Of a DNA stretch of 64,000 nucleotides, positions 10,824-22,561 are shown in pieces (positions within the stretch are counted from its first letter, which is position 1; the number at the start of each line of letters is the position of its first letter). The notes below the pieces were generated by a model. The model did no database searches. It was not told the DNA's origin and worked only from the letters and a program-made list of their open reading frames with translations. The stretch is from positions 1 to 64,000 of the forward strand of contig JAMKCH010035279.1 of the NCBI GenBank assembly GCA_023653785.1, in the 5' to 3' direction. A program made the position numbers and the translations under genes. This DNA comes from Ophioderma brevispina. Taxonomy: Eukaryota; Echinodermata; Ophiuroidea; Amphilepidida; Ophiodermatidae.

Positions 10824-13800
10824 CGTTGCGCGCCTTTTTTACACTACGTGTGATTAATACGATACATCTGGGTCCATCCATTAGGAACGCCAACAAATAC
10901 GGCATAACCGTTAAAAGTCATGTTTTTCAGGTACAAACTCTTTGTATTATCGGCATAGACATCACATCTTGTTTATACACTATGAACCATGCATTTTTGG
11001 TTCTTTCGAAGATGTACGCAGGGGCGGGAAGGCGATGTCCGTGAGTGTTTGTTGGTTCCTGTCTCCCTGTATTGTTTTTCTTCCTGTCCAAGTTCCCCCC
11101 TGTCGCTTCTCGTAAGCGGTCACCGCCCATATCTATGCGGTAAAGTTCCCCAAAGGTGGGACAGATCGGGAGCTGGGTCCGAATTCCTCGAGGATGTACC
11201 GCAAGTATCGAACGTGAATAATGTAGGGGCAGGAGAGAGGGAAAGTCAGGATTCCTCCTCGCTATAGCTTTGACCCTGTTGTCTAATCGTCTGGGGAGAA
11301 GAGATGTTGTTTACTTCTCCCAGATAGCGAATCACCGGCGTTGTTAAAGTTCCCGGTGACTTGGGCAAGAGACAAAATTGTGATGCTTTCATCTCCCCAT
11401 TGGCCTGCGAATCAGATTACGTCACATAACTTTAATACTTGGGTTCCCCCTTTCTCCTTCCCTATCCCGCCCTCCCACTACTTCTTTCTTCCTCTACCTT
11501 TCCTCCCCATCTTTCTTTCCCTCATTGCATTTCGCCGGGCGGCATTCCGGCTGTTTATGTACCCCCCCTTCTGTCTAGGTCCTTGCGTCACCTTCTACCG
11601 GACAGGTCCAAAGTTTCAGACGTCTTAAGCTCATTTTTTTTCATAGGGTCTGGGGTACCTTAACTCCCTCCAGGTTATCACCGCGGTCTCTCTGGCTCGG
11701 GGAGGGCCGCCCATCGTTTGGTAGTGAGATTCCTATCCCAAGTCGTCGAAGACTCGCTATTTGTCGCCCTCATGGCGCAGCATACCGCTTCCGTGCCTAG
11801 CACCGTATACAACTCACGCCAGGAGAAGCATATTCTTTGGTTCCTGGCTACTTCCTGACTCAAAGAGGCTAGGGTTTGATGTTGGGGTGCTCCTTCGGGT
11901 AGGGATAATAGACCGATCTCCTAGTTTCTTAAAGATTCTCCCGATTAATTCGGTCGGTGTCGGGACTGATTCGGGAAGAAAGAAAACGGAGTGTCACGTA
12001 AGAACGACTGAATACTGGTGCAGTTCGGCAACTTTTCGCTTGTCTTAAGTTTTTTGTTTTCCACACCTCTGTGCGCTGGCCGCTCCAGGAAAAGATTAAT
12101 ATGCTATTATACTGTTATTACTATGACTTTTTTTCCTTATCTAATTGGGGCGGGGAGGGGAGTTTTGAGGAGTACGCGGATTTGTGTGGGGAGCCTTTTC
12201 CTCTCCTTCCCTGCGGTTACGCCACTGTAGACGATGTCTTACCCAGTTATTCCTTTTTGTATTTCGCACAACATAATCAATATCACATTTATAGAATTGA
12301 ATGGGGTTTATGGGCTTTTTCCGTGTACATTGTATTAGCTTCATTGATTTATTTCACGAAATCTTACCAAAGGAATATTCCACACTGCTATCGAATTCAA
12401 TGTTTTGTTTAGCTTTCACTTGGGAAATCCATTTCGGAACCTTGGGGATTGCCCATGTAGTCGTCATCAGTCATCATTACTTCTTTATCTTTTAGAGTGC
12501 TATTCTTTCTGGGTAACGGATAACCATTTCCAATAAAAAAAAAAATTACTAACAAACTAACCACCTATTTTTCCTTCTGAAAGTTTCCAAGAGACACAAA
12601 TAAAAGCTCGGTTTTTCTTTTAGCGTCAAAAACATTTCTGCACGAGGTTCATATCTACTTGCGTCATGCATGCATGCCAACGCCTTTCAGATCGAAAACA
12701 CCACATGCGAATGGGCCTGTCTTAGCATTCCATAATACGATTTTTTTCAGACCAATAATGTACATCAAATCTAACTATGTAGCATTTTCGTTGGATGGTA
12801 AAATTTTAAAGGGCTTAAATATGTTCTTTTTTTTGTAGTTTGGTGACTCTGACTTTTGCCCATTTTTGTACGCTATTTTCGGCTGTTTATCTTTTAATTT
12901 TCTCGCACCGGAATTCAACATATTTCTAAACCAACTTCTGCTGAAACTCAATTGTGAAAGTTAGTATCTTATATGTGTGGAAGTTACAATAAATTAAAAT
13001 GAAATTTCAATATCATCTCGGTTTTTTAATTCTCCGAGAACTCGCACTCGCAAACTGAGCGCATTGGATTTAAAATTTTTTGACTTCATAGTTCGGGTGG
13101 TCATCGTCCTGTAAAAAATACCGGATAATATGCCCAACTGGCGGCGTTCCTACTGGCACTGTGTTTTCTATCTCAGACATCGTTGGAAAAAAAAATCTTT
13201 ATCACATACTGATCCTTAAGTTTACAGCCATATTAAACAGTGTTGGCTAGATAACCAAAACCAGCATTTAATTTTTCAAACGATTATAAACGCTGAAGTT
13301 GGTTTCTGGTTGATATTATCCTTTCCTTTTGCCTGGTAGTAAGTGACGCATCTGTATGTTTTCGAGCTTATTACGATTTTTCTCGAAACACGTATTTGTG
13401 AGATAGATTAGTATGTGATGAAGCCAATGAAAGATAGCCTAACGTTCCTTTTCGGAAATAACCATACCTGACGATCAAAGCAAAAAGGGAGGTACGTTAT
13501 TTTTTTGTTATATATTCGGGACAAGTTTCCCCGAAAAACAAGCAAGGGTCCGCGTTTCGAGTTTTTTATCCATTTTTTTAAAATGCAAGTTTCAGTATTA
13601 AATAATTTCACTGTCTCTCTCGCTATGGCATCAACCTAGGCTCACTTTTATTTCCATATTAAATGCACTTCACAGTTTTGTTTATGACTTATTTAAATTG
13701 CGAACTTTCGACTTTCCCAACACACTTTAGATGATACCCAAAAAAATGTTGTCATCTTATATTTGGAGTAAAATGGGTCAACCTTGAAACTAAAACGTTG

Positions 13801-13912
13801 TTGCTTGCTCTAATGTAATTCCTGGAAGGGATACCAGTTTTGAAATTCGAAACGTGTTGGCACTGAAGTGAACGAGATTTGTCATATTTTGTAGTGTCTC
13901 GATCATCTATCT
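10472..13912. other. No recognisable gene; 10.9-12.25 kb is GC- and pyrimidine-richer
   Basis: Between about 10.9 and 12.25 kb base composition shifts toward GC, with CT-rich runs (for example 11445-11525). The open frames of 60-110 codons there show no motif I recognise, and most overlap on both strands, as expected from biased composition. A single hAT-like end (CAGTGGCGTAACC on the minus strand) lies at about 12215-12227 without a visible partner. 12.3-13.9 kb is featureless. Confidence 0.4.
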
Positions 13913-14852
13913 AACCATTTAGCCCTGGAGCTAGCACCTTTGTAACACTCTCCAGTACAAAAGTTTGAGTGATTAATATGTTGACAGACTCACCGGAACC
14001 GCCCCTGAACGGTATTCTTAAGTGCCGCAAGTGCCTTAAGGAGAGGGGGCCAAAACAACGTTTGTACAGTGGTAATTTGTCACATTGTAATCCAATCTGT
14101 TGAAAAGCACAACCATGTTTAAGTCTAACATAAGGATTCATAAAAGGTATGTTTGTAATATGTACCGCCGAAAGTTTCAGAGTTAAGGCTAAAAAAAAAC
14201 AGCAAAAATCAATAATAAGGGTCCAATTTCATGTTGTACCGGGGTCAAATTTAAATAGTTGCTGCTGCCATTTGGATAAAAAATGGTGCAAATATTGGTG
14301 GTTCAAGGATTAAAATAAGGAATGAGTTTTTACTGTCTTAAATGCTTAGTTTCCGATTTAGGGAAGGCACAGAAAGTCAACGTCCTTGCATTCAGGGGCC
14401 TTGATCTTGTTTCCCCCCGACTCTCTTAAGCAAGCATTTGAGACACTCAAACTTTCTTAATTTTAATCCTAAGAGCTCCCCATATTTGCACCATTTTTTA
14501 TCCAACGATCAATTTTAAAAATTGACCCCTGTACAACTGAAATTGCCACTTTTTTATTGATTTTTGCTGTTTTACCATACCTCTGAAAACTTTAGCTGTA
14601 CAAGTACAAACTATACCTTTTTCTGAATCCTTATGGTTAGACGCAAACATGGTGTGCTTTTCACATGATTGGATCAATTTACAATTTGACCCTGTACAAA
14701 CTTTGTTTTGGCCCCCCCTCTCCTTAGGCACCACTTGCTGCACTTAAGAATCACGTTTCAGGGGTTCCTGTCAGTCTTTCAACTATTTAATCACTCAACC
14801 GTTTGTACTTGAAGTGTTACAAATGTGTGCTAGCTCCCCGGGTTATTTTAAA
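13913..14852. mobile_element. Foldback element, copy 1 (~940 bp, arms ~430 bp)
   Basis: This is a near-complete palindrome. The left tip reads AACCATTTAGCCCTGGAGCT and the right tip is its approximate reverse complement (GTGCTAGCTCC then CGGGTTA). Block order from the left tip: GAGTGATTAA, ACGGTATTCTTAAGTGC, GGAGAGGGGGCCAAAAC, TTGTACAG, AAGGATTC, GTTTCAGAGTTA, AATCAATAATAAGGGTC, GGATAAAAAATGGTGCAAAT. The same blocks return in reverse complement order after a centre near 14390. No protein is encoded. Flanking bases TTA (left) and TTA (right) could be a 3-bp target duplication, but the exact boundary is uncertain. It is the same family as the element at 16224-17136, with many 1-bp indels between copies. 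Confidence 0.85.
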
Positions 14853-15604
14853 CTTACTAACTTAAGTCAGGTATAAGGTAGTTTGCTCTTTTAGCAAAAA
14901 AAATAAAACGACAATTAATCTATATAGTAAGCCAAATTGTCTCAGGCATCAATATATTTCACATCATGATGAACAATCCCCCGTGTTTCACTAGCTTACG
15001 TTGATCTACGCAACCAGCAGGATAAGATATATCGAAATGTTCAATTTTTAGATGTTTACCTCCGGTAATTGTAACCGGATATTTGCAAGACTGTGAAGAT
15101 TTTCATAATTCTCCGGTTACTGAAGATGTTACATTAACAATTCCTTAAGAGATTAAGCTGCAATTTTTCCTAATTGAACCCCGTCTATGCTTTAATTTGG
15201 AGCAAATTTAATTCATATCCAACATAACCGTGCCCATATTCGTGTACCTTGCTTCCATTGTGTTTTCATTTACAAGGATCAAGTTTAAAGAAATATATTC
15301 AAACGTACTAAAACTATGCTACAGTCAATTCCGTTTCTTTTTAAAATGATTTGGATTGCTTTTTTTCTTCACATTCAAATTGGTTTTAAATAATGGAAAG
15401 TGATTGCAGTATCAGTTCATTTCAGTATGTTTGAAGAAATATTCAAAATGGTTCATTTGGATTTATAGCAATGTTGTAAGTGTAGGTTAATTAACTTTGT
15501 GCTGTGAAAAGATGATTCACCAAAGTGTGACACTACTAGAGAAGGAGCATGGACCCAGGTCAAACATCATCGTTCACCCCTCACTACAGAAAAGGTTTGA
15601 CACC
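14853..15604. other. No recognisable gene
   Basis: AT-rich sequence. The only feature noticed is a small TCCGGTAA...TTACCGGA-type inverted motif around 15059-15120. Confidence 0.4.
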
Positions 15605-17330
15605 GTTGGTAGTTAGTATGTACCCTCTATATCAATGCTAGGTATTTAGTACTCTTCAATTGTGGTGTCACTTTTTCAATAGGAGCATGGGGTCAAACCT
15701 TTAAAATGCTAAAATCATGTTGAAATGTATCCCATACTGTCCGTCTAGTCATAAGGATTCCAAAAGGTATAGTTTGTATATATCATCTATGACCATTGGT
15801 TTCGGAGTTATAGGGTAAATATGGCTAAAATGGTAAAAAAAGGTCAATTTCCATTTTGTACAGGGGTCAAAATCAGAAGTTGCTCCAATCGTTGTAAAAA
15901 TGAAATAAGTTGTTCGTCTAGCTTAATGTGTCAAAATAAGGAATAGTTTGTAGCATCTGCAATGTATAGTTAGCATGTTATGCGACAAAATAGGTCATAG
16001 GGCAACATAAACCAATTAGCATTGACCTTCTTTGACCCTTATGTCGGTAAGTAAACATTTAACATAATCAAAACTATACTTTTTGGGAGTCCACTTTCCT
16101 CAGGCAATAATTTGCAAGTATTTAAAATAAAATATAATCAGATTAACTTTTAATGTTGACCCTTATTCAAATTGAGATTTACTTTTTTTACCATTTTAGT
16201 AATTTTTTACCCTATAACTCCAAAACCAATTAACCCAGGAGCTAGCACACATTTGTAACACACTCAAGTACAAAGGTTTGAGTGATTAATTATGTTGACA
16301 GACTGACCGGAACCCCTGAAACGTGATTCTTAAGTGCCGCAAGTGGTGCCTTAAAGAGAGGGGCCAAAACAAAGTTTGTACAGGGGTAAAATTTGTAAAT
16401 TGATCCAATCATGTTGAAAAGCACACCATGTTATGTGTCTAACCATAAGGATTCAGAAAAGGTATAGTTTGTAATATGTACAGCCTAAAGTTTCAGAGTT
16501 ATAGGCTAAAAACAGCAAAAATCAATAATAAGGGTCAATTTCAGTTGTACAGGGGTCAAATATTAAAATTACTCCGATTGGATACAAAATGGTGCAAATT
16601 ATTGGTGGAGCTCATAGGATAAAATTAAGGAATAGTTTTGACTGTCTTAAATGCTTAGTTTCCGATGTAGGGGGCACAGAAGGTCAACGTCCATTGCATT
16701 CAATGGGCTTGATCTTGTTACCCCCTACTTTCTTAAGCAAGCATGAGCTCCACCAATAATTTGCACCATTTTTTATCCAAATCGGAGTAACTTTAAAATA
16801 TGACCCCTGTACAACTGAAATTGACCCTTATTATTGATTTTTTGCTGTTTTTAGCCTATAACTCTGAAACTTTAGGATGTACATATTACCAAAACTATAC
16901 TTTTCTGAAGTCCCTTATGGTAAGGGACACATTAACATGGTGTGCGTTTCAACATGATGGATCAATTTAAAATTTGACCCCGTACAAACTTGTTTGGCCC
17001 TCTCCCTAAGGCACCACTTGTGGCACTTAAGAATCACGTTTCAGGGGTTCCCGTCAGACTGTCAACATAATTAATCACTCAAACCTTTTGTACTTGAGAG
17101 TGTTACAAATGTGTGCTAGCTCCAGGGCTAAATGGTTCGGTAGGTGGTAGAAACTATACATTTTTTGAATTCTTAGGGGACAGGGACCAATATGGACAGA
17201 TTTCAACTTGATTGGAACAGTTGAAAAAAATTTGAAACCCATTTATTAAACCAATTTTAAAAATTGGCCCCTATTGAAAAGTGATACCCCAATATAGATG
17301 TATAGCTGGTCCATATAACTACTAAATCTG
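15605..17330. mobile_element. Older foldback element split by a nested insertion
   Basis: The left arm (about 15605-15900) contains GGTGTCACTTTTTCAATAGG, TGTTGAAATGTATCCCATAC, AAGGATTCCAAAAGGTATAG, GACCATTGGTTTCGGAGTTA and TTGTACAGGGGTCAAA. The right arm is its reverse complement but in two pieces: ACCATTTTAG...ATAACTCCAAAACCAAT runs to about 16230. The arm then resumes after 17136 with GGTTCGGTAGG, AAACTATACATTTTTTGAAT, CAGATTTCAACTTGATTGG and CCCCTATTGAAAAGTGATAC. Without the insert it would be about 810 bp. The motif order parallels the copies at 13913 and 16224, so these are related families. Confidence 0.75.
16224..17136. mobile_element. Foldback element, copy 2 (~913 bp), nested
   Basis: This is the same palindromic family as 13913-14852. 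Tips are TTAACCCAGGAGCTAGCACA on the left and GTGCTAGCTCCAGGGCTAA on the right, with arms of about 420 bp around a centre near 16680. The arms pair better here than in copy 1, which suggests a younger insertion or fewer sequence errors. Flanking sequence shows it sits inside another foldback element: the host arm breaks at CCAAT and resumes at ATGGTTC. A 2-3 bp A/T-rich target duplication (AT or AAT) is consistent with this. Non-coding. Confidence 0.87.
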
Positions 17331-17759
17331 TTAACCTTGTTGGTAGGGGGGGGGGGGGTAAACGAATTCGTAAATAAGGGCTCTATGATATTCTGCTCCT
17401 GCACTATACCCAGTTGTACATAGCTGAAGTGATTTACCTATTCGTATAATACCGTGTGTCCCAAAAAACAGTCGAAAGAAAATATATTTGAAGAAGTTAA
17501 AGAAAAATGTATTTGAAGTATACATTAATATAAGGTTGTAAGTGCATTTGTTTATATTCATTTGGGGTTTTATCAAAACAAATATTTTTTTGATATGCTT
17601 ATTTTTAAAGGCATGTCGAGAACCAATTTAAGTTTTGTAAAAAGACATTTCGTGATTATATGATGCTCACCAAGAAAACTTAAAAGGTTTGACAATCATT
17701 GGCTATTTTAAAGAGTAAATATTGAAAGTACCCACTCATTGTTAGCCCAAAGGCATCTA
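17331..17759. other. No recognisable gene; short G run
   Basis: A run of about 12 G lies at 17347-17358. The remainder is AT-rich and featureless. Confidence 0.4.
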
Positions 17760-19500
17760 TATCTATCTAACGGCCGCAGCCGAGATGATGAGATGCTGTT
17801 CACCATGTTGTAGCGCCAAATGTCCCTGTTGTCATTAGGTTGGGATGTCAGATGGATCTGCTGGAGTCTCGAGCAATCAAATCAATGTAGTTATTAGGTT
17901 TTAAAGGGGCGACGCGACCCATTTGTTGGCCCATGGTAACTTCCAACATGTGACGTCGGAGGACTTAAGTGGTCAATCGCGTGGACAGTGACCGGCAAAG
18001 CGGCACGGGTTGAGGCAAACAGAAGATGAAATTGGGGGATATCTCCATATATCTGTGCTTTGGTCTTGTGCTCACGCCAGGATATGTTTTGTAAAGGCAA
18101 CAAGCTTGGTGTAGGTGCCACCAGTCTATCCTGTCGCTCTTTCTTAATGGTCCAGGTATCAGATCCATATAACAGGCTACTCTCTACACAGGCTCTAAAG
18201 AATTTCAGCTTGGTTGAATTGGAAGATTACCAGATTGCAATAAGGGGTAGTTTATGCAGGGCATTCTAGCTTGTTCCTTGCGTGACAGGAAGTCTTTCTT
18301 GCTTGTCGGCAAAATAGGACCCTAGATACTTGATGAAGTCCTTGACCTCTTTGAGTTGGATACAATTGCTGTGCAGATAACAGTTGATGATTTCGTCTTC
18401 CTCATTGACATTCATATATTCAGTCTTCTTGCATTTAGATGTAGAGCCGACTTTGTCTGCAGATTCTCAGTGATGTTAGTAGATCTGCTGCACCACATAT
18501 CAGATCAGCTGTTAGAGCTAGCTCATCTGAGTAGTAAAGGTCTGTGAGATGCGACCCATGTGACGTCGGAACGCTTGGGTTTGATGGTTAAGTCATTTGT
18601 CGTTAATGATGTCAAGACTATGTCTGAGGGATGTAATCAACCACGACTACAAAGAGATACGGAGCAAGAGTATCTCCTTGGAGGATTCCAGTAGGTGTTA
18701 GGAACTCTTTGTGGGCCCATCCATGGTCTGCACAAGCTTATAGGGTTATCAGACATGATGGAATTGCATTGGACAGTCTAATCTGGGACACCGTAGTTGG
18801 CGAGAATATGCAGCATTACTTCCATGTTATACTGTACAAAAGCATGAAAATATACGAACACCAATTGAAGCTTTTCTCTTGGAAATTCTCAATCTCTATG
18901 ATCCTCTGAGGGCAAGTATTGAGGTAGTGTTGATCTGCCTTTGCGAAAAACCGTTCTGTTCACGGATAGAAGGGATCTATGTGAGGGTGATTCTGTGGAG
19001 AAGAATGGAGTGGTAGATAGGAGAACCAGTGGACAGGGTAACTTCTCGGTAGTTTTGGGTTTGGGGGTCGCCTTTTTTGGTAGAGGAATGATGAATGATG
19101 TTGAAAAGGCAGCGGGTTTGTTTCCCAGGTAGGTGTTATACAAAATTCTAACAGTTGATCATGGAATAGTGGGATTCTTCCAGACTACTGCAGGAATGTT
19201 GTCGGGACCAGGTGTCTTGGTGTTCTTCAGTTTCTTAAGGCAGATCTGAAGCCGCCTCCATAGTGAAAGGTCCAGGAAGGGAAGGGAAGGGTGTCTGCAT
19301 TCTTGTGATTGAAGAAAGGTTCTTCAAGGTTAGTGTATTCGAACTGGCTTGGCCAAGTAGAGAACTAAAAGTGCTGAAAACCATGGTCAAGGCGCTCTTC
19401 CGTTGTTTCACCTTGATTATTATAGGTGGAGTAGCCTTCTTATCGGTCATCCCCTCAAGGCCTCACAGGCAGCAGCATGCTTGTTTCACGATGTAGGGCG
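17760..19500 (-). pseudogene. Decayed non-LTR retrotransposon (LINE) reverse transcriptase
   Basis: Read on the minus strand, conserved blocks occur in the right order but in shifting frames. KKLKNTKTPGPDNIPAVVWK lies at about 19240-19170, FIIPLPKKATPKPKT near 19090 and NRTVFRKGRSTLPQ near 18960-18920. GILQGDTLAPYLFVVVVDYI (about 18695-18635) is the palm block before the catalytic motif. YSDELALTADL (about 18540-18505) stands where YADD is expected, so the catalytic pair is mutated. YLGSYF follows near 18300, LLYGSDTWT near 18165 and NISWREHKTKAQIYGDIP near 18080-18030. It ends in the tail that usually follows the reverse transcriptase domain, near 17760. The product would have been endonuclease/reverse transcriptase; no endonuclease part is seen. 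At least four frame changes and several stops make it inactive. Clade was not assigned. Its 5' side abuts the satellite at 19531. Confidence 0.85.
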
Positions 19501-19530
19501 TCAAGTGCCTTCAGCCTTGGACTGCCCAAA

Positions 19531-20165
19531 GGCAATCACTTTAATACGTTAATAAAAAAAAATATCGAGTGGATAATAACAACCAGATGGAGACGAACAA
19601 AGTGCATTACAACCCCAAAATAATTCGATTCAAATACTATTTTTTAAAGTTATTACCATTAATTTTCTGTCGATGTTTTTTGGCAAATCAGTGAAACATT
19701 TTGTTTGGCAAATTAAATGATAGGGTATGTTGGAATTCACACCCATTGTCTAGCCAAACCGCAACCCATTTTAATGATGTTACATAGAAAAATCGATCGA
19801 TAATAACACTAGATGGAGACGAGCCAAATGTCATTTACAACTCAAAATAATTTCGTATTCAAAATAAATTTATTTTTAAGTTATTCACCGTTTATTTTTC
19901 TGCGACTGATTTTTGGCAATCATGGGAACATATGTGTGGCATATTTTAAATGCATAGAATAATGATTGAAATTCACAATTCATTGTCTTGCTCAACGGCA
20001 ATCACTTTAATACGTAATAGAAAAATCGATCGATAATAACACCAGATAGAGACGACACAAAATGCAGTAACCTCAAAATAATTTAGACTTCAAAGACATT
20101 ATTTTAACAATTATTCACCCGATTTATTTTCTGTCGACTGTTTTTTGGACAAACGGTAGAGATTC
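19531..20165. repeat. Satellite-like tandem repeat, ~235-bp period, 2.7 units
   Basis: Units begin at about 19531, 19761 and 19997. All share AAAAATCGATCGATAATAAC (first unit variant), AGATGGAGACGA, CTCAAAATAATTT, TTATTCACC, TTTATTTTCTGTCGACTG and TTTTTGGCAAA blocks. The last unit stops near 20165. Units differ by roughly 15-20 percent by eye, including indels. Confidence 0.85.
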
Positions 20166-20324
20166 GCGCAGAAATTTTATACTGTGATGGGAGGGGGGCG
20201 ATATCACAAAAGGTGAGGTGCCATCATATCTGGGATTATGTGCAAGAAATTAGATCTGGATACTGATTGACCTAAATATTGCTACAGAAAATGTTTGTGT
20301 TGTTATATTAGAAATGAGGAGGGA
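20166..20324. other. Spacer with no feature recognised
   Basis: Short unassigned stretch between the satellite and the dispersed repeat; a G run sits at about 20190-20198. Confidence 0.4.
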
Positions 20325-20945
20325 CAATATAATTTCAAAAGTCAGAGATAAGAGCGGGGAACATGTATTTGAAGGGAGGCAAGGTCTGTACACGGGGGGA
20401 TTATGGGGTAGGTATAATTGATACTGAAATTCAACCAGCATTTTGGCCAGGTCCTAAGGATTAAAAAACTATCGCTTGCCCTATCTGGGGGTTATAAATT
20501 AATAGTTGAGGACATAAGATCAATGCCTCTGGAGTAACATTTCAGAATGCTCCAGTATTTTCAAAATGGTCCCAAATTCTTCATATAGTCCCACAAGAAA
20601 AGGGAATATAATACTTGCACTCACTTCACCATTTGGTCATGTAATTAGAGGATCTAAGGGAACAATTGGGATTACATCATATGGTGTCATTAACGCTTAC
20701 CATCTAATTTACATATGTAACTGTCAAATGTAGCTCAAATATACATCTCCTGTTATAGGATATGACACAGACAAAGAATTTGAGACTACTTTCGTCAAAA
20801 TCGGAGCACTCTGAAAGAAGAATTACTCAGGATGACCTGAAACGTTGTGAGCCTATAATCCTGAAACTAATGAGCAAGACTATGGCAAACTATACTTGTT
20901 TAATCCTTAGGACCAGATGATAAGTTAGTTTCATGACGAAATGAA
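20325..20945 (+). mobile_element. Dispersed ~620-bp foldback-type repeat, copy 1
   Basis: It aligns along its length with 51648-52272 in the same orientation (shared blocks AGCGGGGAACA, ATAATACTTGCACTCA, TAATTAGAGG, CAAACTATACTT). It also has internal inverted symmetry: GGTCCTAAGGATTAAA near 20451 answers TTTAATCCTTAGGACC near 20905, and TTTCAGAATGCTCC near 20539 answers GGAGCACTCTGAAA near 20803. Architecture and some motifs resemble the foldbacks at 13.9-17.3 kb. Non-coding. Confidence 0.7.
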
Positions 20946-21051
20946 TAGTCGGTGTAGGTAAAAAAGTTGGTGTTGTTTGTAATAATTAAATTTACATCAT
21001 TGGTCTAGATTCCAACGGCATCCATTGTTGGTACACTTCAAAATATTTAAA

Positions 21052-21240
21052 CTCAAAAGTTGATTAAATAAGGAACACCCTTTCTGTTGAGTAAAATCTA
21101 GTCAAAGTGAGTAAACCTTACGTCCGGTAGGGTAATATACTCCGCTTTGTAGACTCCGCTTGTTTTTACTCAACAGAAAGAAGATTCCCTTTTTTGAGTC
21201 AATTTAGTAAAATTTTAATCAACGTATTACCAGTGTAAGG
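21052..21240. mobile_element. ~185-bp imperfect hairpin (MITE-like)
   Basis: The left arm AAAGTTGATTAAATAAGGAA then CCCTTTCTGTTGAGTAAAAT is answered by TTTTACTCAACAGAAAGAAG, ATTCCC and TTTTAATCAACGTAT at 21165-21237. The loop carries a short direct repeat ACTCCGCTT. No target duplication was defined. Confidence 0.65.
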
Positions 21241-22561
21241 TAGCGATCTTGTGAAGTATATCAAATTCCGAGTTTGTGTATTTGGAAATTAAATTTCTTT
21301 TTCCTAAGTAAAAATACATAACATGTTTTGACATTAAATCTCTGAATCTGACCGTCATTTTCAACTTCTATAATAACCATCTAATTCTTTTGTATAGAAA
21401 TCGGAGGCCTGTTTGATTACATGTATATCACATATTTATAAAAACTAGCACACAGCTTGATTGCGTTTGAATTTCACTTCAACGACACCACCGCTGAGTT
21501 CAACGGCATCGTTTAACGATGAGACAATTTATTGAAATTAAAAGTCCTATGGCTTAAACTATCATCGAGAAAGAAAAAAATACGCGCTCAGTCGAGGATG
21601 CCCTTTTACTGTTCAGACAATGATTCAAAAGTAAAAGCAGATCTTGTAGTTTTCGTCGACTGATCAAAGTTGAGAGAAAACTCTCTAAGGTGTTTAAACT
21701 GAGGTTTGATCAGAGATAGAGGTAACCTATGAGAGTGCAATTGATTTATCTTGGGAAGACGGTAATTATGCACTACAGTGTGAAATGTGTGGAAAAACAC
21801 ACTGAGAGCTATTTCAGGAGACTTGACCACAAATATTACGCTCTGTAATTCTATCTGACATTTAAGTTGGAATAAATATGTTAATACGAGATTATCTATC
21901 ATGTTCAACGCAATAACAACGCAAGCCACATCGCCGCACTTAAGTTGATAATTAAACGTAATAAATTTGATGCAGTCTATGAGTGCACTTGAAAGCCTCT
22001 CTGCTTGTGAAGAGTGTTGAAGATATTAAGATCACTGATAGAACTGCCATGACAAGGACGCATGACGATCAGGGTGTTTTGACCTTGTTCTCCGAGCAGT
22101 TTGAACAGATGAATGTATCTCAACAGAGCCATGCATGAATACTACGGTTTGCTTATTTATTGAATACATAATAATATAACAACTCAAGAATATTCGAAGG
22201 CTAATGCTACAAATTCACAACCAGGCATTTTCCCCAATTTAAAATGCCCATTTTGTTGCTATAGTTAGGTCTTATCAACACATTCTATTAGTGTTCTTTG
22301 TGAAAAACATACACTAAAGCATTTTAACGCCAACTTGAAGATGCCATTTACGACTGTTTTAGACCTGCAAACAAGTCGGGATGCAAACAAGTTGGGATCC
22401 CGACTTTTATTTGTAACCAATGCATAAAAAATTGTCATTTCATGACAAATACGGCGTGTTAAGATATAGTAAATTCTAGGGGTCTTTACTACAACAATTT
22501 CGAATACAACAGTGCAAAAAAGGACTTTGATGACAAACAGGAGGCTTGATTTGTTTATATA
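21241..22561. other. No recognisable gene
   Basis: The longest minus-strand frame (21606-21929, 107 codons) shows no motif and codon use like the surroundings. Two 16-base direct repeats GCAAACAAGTYGGGAT lie at 22367-22398, the second forming a hairpin with CCCGACTT. Confidence 0.4.

Noticed and set aside
12215..12227. Single hAT-like end CAGTGGCGTAACC (minus strand)
   Set aside because: No matching opposite end within 1.5 kb, so not annotated as an element.
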